The notes below the pieces were generated by a model. The model saw only the letters and a program-made list of their open reading frames with translations. It was not told the origin of the DNA and ran no database searches. Made by a program: the position numbers and the translations under genes. A stretch of 57,308 bases of DNA from Verrucomicrobiota bacterium (GTDB lineage: Bacteria; Verrucomicrobiota; Verrucomicrobiia; Chthoniobacterales; JAFAMB01), in contig JAFBAP010000062.1 in assembly GCA_019247695.1 (NCBI GenBank), forward strand, positions 1 to 57,308, written 5' to 3'. Below are positions 27,307 through 34,656 of the stretch, in pieces (positions within the stretch are counted from its first letter, which is position 1; each line of letters begins with the position of its first letter).

Positions 27307-28521
27307 ATGACTATAAAAAATAATTTGGATGCGACCCTGAAAAGCCATAATGCCGGCCGCATTCCCAGTCTGGACGGCTTACGCGCCGTTGCAATTCTGA
27401 TGGTCATCCTCGGCCACGGTTCGTATTCTTTGCCTAAATTCTTGTCTCCGGCACTGGCCTTTGCCGGCAATGGCCAGCTGGGTGTCAACGTCTTCTTCGC
27501 CTTGAGTGGATATTTGATTTTCCAGCTCAGCGTTCGCGAAAGGGAAACAACGGGAGAGTTTGATTGGAAGCAATTTTACGTCCGACGCGTTCTGAGGATA
27601 TTCCCCTGCTTTTACTTTTATCTTGCCGTAATCGGAGTCCTGATCAGCTTTGGAGCGCTGACGCTTACCGGCCCGATGATAGGATCGGCGGCCACGTTCA
27701 GTCTCAACTACCGTTGCCTGTGGGATCACTGGGTTGGCGATTCGAACTATTCGGTCATCGGGCATTATTGGACGTTGGCTCTGGAGGAGCAGTTTTATCT
27801 GATGTGGCCGCTTCTCATGGTTTTATCGGTGAGGCGGAAGTTGGTTCCGGCGTTGGTGGCCGCTATACTGCTCGCCCCGCTTCTGCGGGTGATTTCTTAC
27901 TTCTTGGCGCCGGGCCTGCGTGGCCAGATCGGAATGATGTTCCATACCGGCTTCGACTCGATCGCAGTGGGCGTTTTGCTTGGGGAACTGCTTAGGAGGA
28001 CTCGCCCGAAAGCATGCCTTGAAAGGCTGGCTCGCAATCCATGGATCGTAGGGACGACGATCGTGTTCCTAGTATTCCTGTCGCCCCTTCTGACCGCAAG
28101 GTTCAAAGGAATGTATTCGCTCGCCATTGGCAAAACGCTCGAACTATCGTGCCTTGGTATTCTGATTACCGCTGCGGTTTCGCAACCGGGAACGTTTCTG
28201 TTTCGGTTTCTGAACTGGCGCCCCGTCGCATACATTGGTGTCCTATCGTACAGTCTGTATGTATGGAACAATCTATTCCTAAACGGCGAGGGGCACTGGA
28301 TGGTAAACACCTTCCCGTTAAACTTTGTATGTGTCGCCGGAACGGCGGCTGCCTCACATTATCTGATCGAGAAGCCATTCCTTAAGCTGAAGAGTCGTTT
28401 TCACAGGTCTTCGAAACCCGGCATTAGCCCGGTCAGCACACGAGGCTTACCGAGCAACGCGCCGGCCATCCCGACGCTTACGCAGGCGGAAGTGGGATCT
28501 GCCACCGGTGGCCGGCGTTGA
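27307..28521 (+). CDS. Acyltransferase 3 family membrane protein
   Basis: The ATG at 27307 gives 404 residues; a TTG four codons upstream is an alternative. Landmarks are IPSLDGLRAVAILMVILGHG, LGVNVFFALSGYLIFQLSVR, FYVRRVLRIFPCFYFYL, YWTLALEEQFYLMWPLL and SYSLYVWNNLFLN, ending SHYLIEKPFLKLKSRF and a soluble tail. The gene precedes the FkbH/ACP operon by 174 bases in the same direction, so it is the likely membrane transferase for the acyl group that operon may make. Base composition is more AT-rich than that of nearby genes. Confidence 0.88.
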   Translation: MTIKNNLDATLKSHNAGRIPSLDGLRAVAILMVILGHGSYSLPKFLSPALAFAGNGQLGVNVFFALSGYLIFQLSVRERETTGEFDWKQFYVRRVLRIFPCFYFYLAVIGVLISFGALTLTGPMIGSAATFSLNYRCLWDHWVGDSNYSVIGHYWTLALEEQFYLMWPLLMVLSVRRKLVPALVAAILLAPLLRVISYFLAPGLRGQIGMMFHTGFDSIAVGVLLGELLRRTRPKACLERLARNPWIVGTTIVFLVFLSPLLTARFKGMYSLAIGKTLELSCLGILITAAVSQPGTFLFRFLNWRPVAYIGVLSYSLYVWNNLFLNGEGHWMVNTFPLNFVCVAGTAAASHYLIEKPFLKLKSRFHRSSKPGISPVSTRGLPSNAPAIPTLTQAEVGSATGGRR

Positions 28522-28695
28522 TCTGCGTGCCTCATCCCTGACCGTGGTTTAGGATCGTCAGACGCCGCAAAATACCAGTAGCCCGTGAGGCTCTCCCGTT
28601 TCCACTCCTACGGCAGATTCTCATTTTTGCGGCGATACGTCCCGGATTAGTTCATATTCTATTGTGGATCGTTAAAGGAGCCTGCGCTTCGTCCG

Positions 28696-30552
28696 ATGGT
28701 ACTGGGCAACCAGACATCTTCTGCGAAGGATCTGATGAGCAAGGACAAGCGAGAAATCCTGGATTGGCTGAAGGCGGATCCCTCTCCTGCGCGCTACGTC
28801 TCGGCCGCGCGCCGCCTCGACGCATTGGCGGATGACGATGCACCCGAGATTCGAGTCGCCATCCTCCGGAACGCCACGATAGACCCGGTCGTTCCTTACA
28901 TTAAGGCACAGTTCCACGACGCCGGGCTCAGGCCACAGATTTACCTCGGGAACTACGACAACGTTCATCAAGACGTTTTCGACAGGGGTAGTCCGCTTTT
29001 TGAGTTCCGGCCGGACGTCATCATCCTGGCTATGCGCCTGCATACCCTGCAGCCGCGCCTGGTGTTCAACTATGCCGCACTGTCGCCGGAAGAGGGTGAA
29101 TGCCATGCAGCTGAGGCGCTCGAGCGCGTTGCCGGCATCCTGCGAGCCATTCGGGAACGGTCTCCTGCGCTCATCCTCGCCCACACCTTTGAACGGCCGA
29201 TCTATCCGGCGTATGGCGTGCTTGACCCGCATTGGGCGCATGGACAGCAAAACACCACTTTGCGCCTCAACGCGCGTCTAGGGGAACAGGTCACGGCCCT
29301 TGGCGGTGCGTTCCTTGTCGATCTGGATGGGATTCTTTCCCGAGTCGGTTACGAACAGGGGTTGGATGACCGGTACTGGCACATCAGCCGGGCACCCTAC
29401 AAGCCTCCGGTTCTGATTCGGCTCGCCGATCAGTACGTACGGTTTGCCGTCGCCCTCAGAGGCAAGAATCGAAAATGCCTGGTTCTGGATTGTGACAACA
29501 CGCTTTGGGGCGGCGTCATCGGTGAGAACGGCATCAATGGGATCCGGCTGGGCAACACCTATCCGGGATCAGCGTACGTGGAATTTCAGGCTGCGATCCT
29601 CGACCTGTACCATCGAGGGGTGTTACTGGCGCCCAACAGCAAAAACAACGAGAAGGACGCCTTGGAGGTTTTCGAACGACACCCATCCTCGCTGTTGAAA
29701 CCCGAACACTTCGTGGCAAAACGAATCAACTGGCAGGACAAGGCTTTAAACCCGCGCGAGATCGCAGCGGACCTCAACATCGGCATAGACAGCCTGGTGT
29801 TTGTCGATGATAACCCGGTCGAATGCGCTTACGTCCGGGAATGCCTGCCGGAAGTCGAGGTCGTTCAGCTTCCGTCTGACCCCACCGGATACCGGCGCCT
29901 GCTGCAGAGCCTGAACTATTTCGATTCGCTCACCCTGACGCAGGAAGACCGCCGGCGAAGCAGCATGTACCAGACCGAGCAGCGCCGGAGACAGGTTCAG
30001 ACCGAGAGCAAAACGATAGAAGATTACCTAGGCTCGCTGGAGATGACCATCACCATCGGCCATGCTGACGCTTTCACCATTCCACGGGTTGCGCAACTCA
30101 CCCAGAAAACCAACCAGTTCAATCTCACGACCCGGCGCTACTCGGAAGAGGATATCCGCGCGCTGGCGATAAATCCTTCGACAGACCTTTTTCATGCAAG
30201 TTTGAAGGATCGTTTCGACGATAACGGCGTCATCGCGGCCGCGATTGTTCGCTATGAGGGTGACGCCGCCCGTATTGACACGTTGTTGATGAGTTGCCGC
30301 GTGATCGGCAGAGGCGTCGAACAGGTCATCCTGGCGCACCTCGAAAAAGCCGCAAGAGCGCGGGGGTGTTGCCGACTGGAAGGCGAGTACATCCCGACAC
30401 CAAAAAACGGATTGGTAAGGGACCTGTTCAGAAACAACGGTTTTGTATCGGTACCTGACGATGCGCAAGGTTTATGGCTTCGGAACTTGTCCGAGCCGCC
30501 GTTAACACCTCCTCCATGGTTCGGGGAGATCTGTATCAAGAAACAAGATTAA
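28696..30552 (+). CDS. FkbH-like protein (HAD-IIIC phosphatase family)
   Basis: The 618-residue product has an N-terminal SGNH-like region (VAILRNATIDPVVPYIKAQF, about 50-250). The HAD-IIIC core begins at residue 258 with CLVLDCDNTLWGGVIGENGI, followed by LAPNSKNNEKDALEVF and SLVFVDDNPVECAYVRECLP. A C-terminal GNAT-like domain has RVIGRGVEQVILAHL. FkbH proteins use 1,3-bisphosphoglycerate to load a glyceryl unit onto an acyl carrier protein. The next gene, six bases away, is an acyl carrier protein, which fits exactly. Here the loaded acyl unit is likely destined for glycan modification rather than polyketide synthesis, since no polyketide synthase is nearby. Confidence 0.92.
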   Translation: MVLGNQTSSAKDLMSKDKREILDWLKADPSPARYVSAARRLDALADDDAPEIRVAILRNATIDPVVPYIKAQFHDAGLRPQIYLGNYDNVHQDVFDRGSPLFEFRPDVIILAMRLHTLQPRLVFNYAALSPEEGECHAAEALERVAGILRAIRERSPALILAHTFERPIYPAYGVLDPHWAHGQQNTTLRLNARLGEQVTALGGAFLVDLDGILSRVGYEQGLDDRYWHISRAPYKPPVLIRLADQYVRFAVALRGKNRKCLVLDCDNTLWGGVIGENGINGIRLGNTYPGSAYVEFQAAILDLYHRGVLLAPNSKNNEKDALEVFERHPSSLLKPEHFVAKRINWQDKALNPREIAADLNIGIDSLVFVDDNPVECAYVRECLPEVEVVQLPSDPTGYRRLLQSLNYFDSLTLTQEDRRRSSMYQTEQRRRQVQTESKTIEDYLGSLEMTITIGHADAFTIPRVAQLTQKTNQFNLTTRRYSEEDIRALAINPSTDLFHASLKDRFDDNGVIAAAIVRYEGDAARIDTLLMSCRVIGRGVEQVILAHLEKAARARGCCRLEGEYIPTPKNGLVRDLFRNNGFVSVPDDAQGLWLRNLSEPPLTPPPWFGEICIKKQD

Positions 30553-30557
30553 ATTCG

Positions 30558-30791
30558 ATGAGTGTGGATCAACGTCTCAGCAAAGTTTTTTCAGAAGTTT
30601 TCGAACTGTCACCCGAGGAAGTTTCCGATGAGGCCTCGCCAAAAACCATCGAGCGATGGGACTCGATGAATTCCATGGTCCTGGCGATGGCGCTGGAGGA
30701 AGAATTCGAGGTTCAGTTTTCTGATCAGGAGCTGATACGGATGAACAGCTACCGGTCAATCCGGGAAACGCTGGCGCAGAAAGGATCGTAA
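30558..30791 (+). CDS. Acyl carrier protein
   Basis: The 77-residue protein starts at the ATG at 30558, six bases after the FkbH stop; longer frames overlap that gene and are not ACP-like. It has the four-helix ACP pattern with the phosphopantetheine attachment serine in ERWDSMNSMVLAMALEEEF (Asp-Ser at the start of helix II) and SPEEVSDEAS in the loop before it. The sequence is of the stand-alone discrete type used with FkbH or in sugar acylation, not the fatty-acid AcpP (no DSLDTVE). It is the second gene of the five-gene operon. Confidence 0.92.
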   Translation: MSVDQRLSKVFSEVFELSPEEVSDEASPKTIERWDSMNSMVLAMALEEEFEVQFSDQELIRMNSYRSIRETLAQKGS

Positions 30792-30813
30792 GCAGCCTGA
30801 AAGGAGTCGAAGG

Positions 30814-31266
30814 GTGCTGAAACCGGGGCGCATTTGGTATTGGAGTTGCAAGGCATACCGGAAACGGATGATTACGGTCGCCAAAGCCTTGAAGCTCCTG
30901 AATTACATACTCTTCAAATGTTTGCTTCCCTTTGAAGCGGAGCTCGAAGGAGAAGTAGACATGCGGCATTGGGCCCTGGGGGTAGTCGTCCATCCGCAGG
31001 TCCGAATCGGCAAGAACGTGGTTCTTTATCATCAAACGGCGTTGGCGGCGCAGACGTGGATCGGATCGCCCCATCGAATCATCGTTGAAGATGACGTTAC
31101 GATCGGGGTCGGTGCAATCGTCGTCGGCAGCAATTTACGCAGCCTCAGGATTGGCAAAGGCGCGACGATTGCGCCCGGATCGGTCGTGGTCCGGGACGTT
31201 GAGCCGGGGCAGACGGTGGTCGCAACACCGGCGCGTCCTGTTCCCACCGCGGCCTGCAGCGCCTGA
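30814..31266 (+). CDS. Left-handed beta-helix (hexapeptide repeat) acyltransferase, CysE-like
   Basis: The 150-residue product starts at a GTG at 30814 with AAAGGAG nine bases upstream. A short N-terminal helical region is followed by hexapeptide repeats (VVVHPQVRIGKNVVLYHQTA, then RIIVEDDVTIGVGAIVVGS and LRIGKGATIAPGSVVVRDV), the pattern of serine acetyltransferase and related glycan acyltransferases. The catalytic His is probably the one in LYHQT. It follows the ACP gene by 22 bases and ends three bases before the next gene. It may transfer the ACP- or CoA-borne acyl group to a soluble sugar nucleotide or a small intermediate. Confidence 0.87.
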   Translation: MLKPGRIWYWSCKAYRKRMITVAKALKLLNYILFKCLLPFEAELEGEVDMRHWALGVVVHPQVRIGKNVVLYHQTALAAQTWIGSPHRIIVEDDVTIGVGAIVVGSNLRSLRIGKGATIAPGSVVVRDVEPGQTVVATPARPVPTAACSA

Positions 31267-31269
31267 GCC

Positions 31270-32889
31270 ATGACCCGAGAAATCCTGGAGCGCAAGCGCT
31301 TCACCATTGAGGACCAGGAGCGTTTTGCGCGGTTGTCCGGAGATAGAAACCCGCTGCATATGGACCCCGTTGCCGCGAGGCGGACCCAGGCGGGTGCGCC
31401 GGTCGTGCATGGGATCCACACGCTGCTGTGGTTCCTGGACGTGCTGAGCCGGAAGCATCCTGATCTACCCCCGTTCGGAACGGTGAACGTCCGTTTCGAG
31501 AAGCTTCTTTACGTCGGCGAGACCGCTGAGGCGATCGTGACGCATTGTGATGCATCGGGTGTGCGGGCGGAGGTAACGGCGGCGGGCACGCTCGTCGTAC
31601 GCGTGACCGGAACTTTCGGAAAACCCAAACCGCCGAACCCGACGGTGGCGGATACGGAAATGCCGGTTCAACGTCCCCTGCTTCCGGCCGAGCTTTCTCT
31701 GAAGGAAATAGCCGGCAGAACCGGCCGGGTCGGCTTTGCCGGATCGCCAGGGGAGATTGCGCGCGCGTTTCCCGACGCGGCCCGTGCCTGGGGCGAGCGG
31801 CGTGTCGCCGCATTCGCCTGCTGCACTTACCTGGTTGGGATGGTTTGCCCCGGATTACATTCCATCTTTGGCGGGCTCGTGCTGACCAGGTGCGAAGAGG
31901 CGGATGAACGGGATGCGATCAGCTTCCGCGTTACGCTCAGCGATCCGCGGTTTCGGCTGGTCCGGATGGAGATCTCGGGCGGCGGGCTCGCCGGCAATTT
32001 AGAAACTTTTGTGCGCCAACCGCCTGTCGCACAAGCCGGCATGGCCGAACTCGCCGGACGCATCACTCCCGGCGAGTTTGCCGGCACGACGGCGCTCATC
32101 GTCGGCGGCTCCCGAGGTCTCGGTGAATTAACAGCCAAAATCCTGGCCGCAGGCGGCGCACAGGTCCTCATAACCTACGCGGCCGGTCAGGCGGACACCG
32201 AACGGGTGCGGGATGGAATGACCACGCAGGGAGGAAACTGCGAGATGCTGCACTACGACGTCCGAGCCCCGGCCGGGGCGCAGTTGGTGAACCTCGCCAA
32301 GGAGCCGGCCGAACTTTACTATTTTGCGACTCCAGCGATCTTCAGGCGCAAAACCGGCGTTTTCGCGCAGGATAAATTCAACGACTTCTTTTTGTTTTAC
32401 GTCACCGGGTTTTATGACCTTTGCCAGATGCTTTGTCGACGACGGTCCCAAGGGATCTCAGCGTTTTATCCCTCCTCAACGGCGGTCGAAACGCGGCCCG
32501 CAGGGATGACCGAGTACGCCATGGTCAAGGCTGCCGGTGAGATCTTGTGCACCGACATGATGGCCTACGAAACTCGGATCCACATCACGATCAAACGTTT
32601 GCCCCGGCTGCCTACCGATCAGACGGCGACGCTGATGCAAGCCGAAGCCGCGGATCCGGTGGAGGTAATAGTACCCATCGTTCGCGAAGTGCACGCGCGC
32701 TCTGATGCGAGGAGTAAGCAGCGCCCGGTGAACGCGGCTACCTCGTCGGCTTCGCAATCCGTGGTATTCGGTTCCTGCGACGCCTCGCCTGAGGAGTTGC
32801 CGACCAGGGATCGGCTCGACGCTGGTGACCCGGCTGACGACGAAATACGATGTCTGGCACATGACACGAGGCGGGATACGCTCGGCTAG
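31270..32889 (+). CDS. Double-hotdog (MaoC-like) and SDR ketoreductase fusion
   Basis: The 539-residue product has three parts. Residues about 1-125 form a MaoC-type hotdog with the hydratase motif RLSGDRNPLHMDP (catalytic Asp and His present). Residues about 140-255 form a second, degenerate hotdog (GLHSIFGGLVLTRCEEA). Residues about 262-480 form a short-chain dehydrogenase with TALIVGGSRGLGELTAK, SSTAV and the YAMVK active-site Tyr and Lys. The combination is expected to make or consume an (R)-3-hydroxyacyl thioester. After residue 480 there is a 60-residue tail with no homology pattern, possibly from a lost stop or frameshift. It is fourth in the FkbH operon. Confidence 0.85.
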   Translation: MTREILERKRFTIEDQERFARLSGDRNPLHMDPVAARRTQAGAPVVHGIHTLLWFLDVLSRKHPDLPPFGTVNVRFEKLLYVGETAEAIVTHCDASGVRAEVTAAGTLVVRVTGTFGKPKPPNPTVADTEMPVQRPLLPAELSLKEIAGRTGRVGFAGSPGEIARAFPDAARAWGERRVAAFACCTYLVGMVCPGLHSIFGGLVLTRCEEADERDAISFRVTLSDPRFRLVRMEISGGGLAGNLETFVRQPPVAQAGMAELAGRITPGEFAGTTALIVGGSRGLGELTAKILAAGGAQVLITYAAGQADTERVRDGMTTQGGNCEMLHYDVRAPAGAQLVNLAKEPAELYYFATPAIFRRKTGVFAQDKFNDFFLFYVTGFYDLCQMLCRRRSQGISAFYPSSTAVETRPAGMTEYAMVKAAGEILCTDMMAYETRIHITIKRLPRLPTDQTATLMQAEAADPVEVIVPIVREVHARSDARSKQRPVNAATSSASQSVVFGSCDASPEELPTRDRLDAGDPADDEIRCLAHDTRRDTLG

Positions 32890-32928
32890 ACACGGATCTC
32901 CCGCTTATCACAAACTTAATTGAACTCT

Positions 32929-34548
32929 ATGTCTTACCTTACTAATCAAACAAGTCGGATGGCTCGGTCGCGACTGGTTATCCCCGTGTTCTTCATTAGT
33001 TTCTTTCTTCTCTCCGCATCCGGTCGGATGTCCAGCGGTGATGCCCTAAATCAGTTACGGGTGGCGCTCTTGATGCTGACCGAGCGCGCTGTGAGCCCAA
33101 CGGGTGAACACGAGGCCTGGATTCGAGAAAAGGGGGAATGGTTTCAAGGCCAAAACGGTCACTTCTATGAGCCTCATGAACTTGGAAACACCGTTGTCAT
33201 GTTGCCCGCCGCTCTCCTGGGGCTGTCTGCGCCTGCCCCGCATTACTCGACCGGCTCGACGCAGGACGTGATCATCAATCCGCCCGTCGCTGCGAAGATA
33301 GCTGCGGCGTTATCCTACGCCGTCTTCAGCGCGGTAGGCGCAAGCTTTATATTTTTCCTCTTCGGCCGGTTCTTTTCGAAACGTGCAGCGTTTTTCCTAA
33401 CCGTCGGCTTTGTGACCACGACGCTTTACTGGACCTACAGCAAGACCGCTTTAGATGTCATGGGTGGGAGCATCTGCGTGTGCGGTCTGCTCTATTTCTG
33501 CACTATGATTCCGGTGTCATCGCGTCCTCGATTGAACGCAATCTGCGCTTCCGTATTCTTCGGGCTGACCTGCCTGTTTCGGTATGCACTAGCTCCATTC
33601 CTTGGCCTTGCTTTTGTCACCTATTTGATCCTGCATCGGCGCAGGCTTCGTTTGATAGATTATACTTTATGTGCATTGACGGGATTCGTTATTTTACTGC
33701 CAACTTTCGCTTATAATTGGTTGAGAATGGGTAACCCCTTACGTCCAGGTACAACCGCACCCTATTATCTAGCCGAATTTAATGCGATGACCGGGAACAT
33801 TCTAGGAGGGACGCTTGGACTGCTCTTTTCGCCAAATCTCGGGCTCATGTTCCACTCGCCAGTTTTGCTGTTGATCTTTCTCGTGCCTCTGTTTTGGAAA
33901 TCGTTTCCGTTGCAGATTCGACAACTGACGATGTGTTTCCTCCCGGCGGCCATTGGCTATGTATTCGTGATCGCTAAGATGAAGCATTGGTCGGGGCTGA
34001 TGGGCGTGGGGCCCCGCTATTTGCTTCCGATCCTACCGATTATGGCTGTTGCGATCGCGCCCATCGCGCTGACTCTCTGGCGATCAAAGTGGCGGTTCCT
34101 ACTGATCGCCTTGGTGACCACATCGGCGATTCTCGCCGTTGCACCGGTCCTCGTAAACTGGCAGGTTGCGGTTGCCGAGTCTCCGAATGCTATGTCTCAG
34201 GATGCTCGATATCCAATCCAGCAAATGGCCATGTTGAGAGGACTCTGGCTTGGTCTTCACGGAAAACCCTTGCCGACGTCAGGTTTGTCGAAAGCAGTCA
34301 CCGAGGATCCGGTATATTCGAGTGTAACTCGTTTCCCTGATCTCTGGCTCGCACGTCTGGCGGAGCAATCGATAGGCATGAAGGTTCTCTCGGCGGTAAC
34401 GACGCTGGTGCTCGTAGGGATGAATATAAGCACTTTGATCTGCATCCTGGTGGTCACGAGAGACGGTGAAAAGATCAGATTCGAGAGGTTTCATAGCGAA
34501 GATACGGGCTGCGGCGTCGATGCGACAAAAACCGTTCTTGACGTTTGA
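32929..34548 (+). CDS. GT-C-like polytopic membrane protein, paralogue 2
   Basis: The ATG at 32929 gives 539 residues (a TTG three codons upstream is possible). The protein aligns by eye along its length with that at 23716-25284: LLSASGRMSSGDALNQLRVA, FYEPHELGNTVVMLPAALLG, PTFAYNWLRMGNPLRPGTTA, GVGPRYLLPILPIMAVAIAP and RFPDLWLARLAE. It has about ten to eleven spans and an Asp in the first extracytoplasmic loop. It is the last gene of the rightward FkbH operon, 39 bases after the hotdog/SDR gene. The coding sequence is visibly more AT-rich than that of paralogue 1, so the two probably did not arise by recent duplication in place. Confidence 0.72.
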   Translation: MSYLTNQTSRMARSRLVIPVFFISFFLLSASGRMSSGDALNQLRVALLMLTERAVSPTGEHEAWIREKGEWFQGQNGHFYEPHELGNTVVMLPAALLGLSAPAPHYSTGSTQDVIINPPVAAKIAAALSYAVFSAVGASFIFFLFGRFFSKRAAFFLTVGFVTTTLYWTYSKTALDVMGGSICVCGLLYFCTMIPVSSRPRLNAICASVFFGLTCLFRYALAPFLGLAFVTYLILHRRRLRLIDYTLCALTGFVILLPTFAYNWLRMGNPLRPGTTAPYYLAEFNAMTGNILGGTLGLLFSPNLGLMFHSPVLLLIFLVPLFWKSFPLQIRQLTMCFLPAAIGYVFVIAKMKHWSGLMGVGPRYLLPILPIMAVAIAPIALTLWRSKWRFLLIALVTTSAILAVAPVLVNWQVAVAESPNAMSQDARYPIQQMAMLRGLWLGLHGKPLPTSGLSKAVTEDPVYSSVTRFPDLWLARLAEQSIGMKVLSAVTTLVLVGMNISTLICILVVTRDGEKIRFERFHSEDTGCGVDATKTVLDV

Positions 34549-34656
34549 GTGACCCCATACCGGCATTCTTTTGATTCCGATCGTTCCTCAACCGTATTAC
34601 ATCTGGCTTAAGGAAATCGTCCTCTCATGGTCAGCCACCAGAGAAATTCACGAGGA

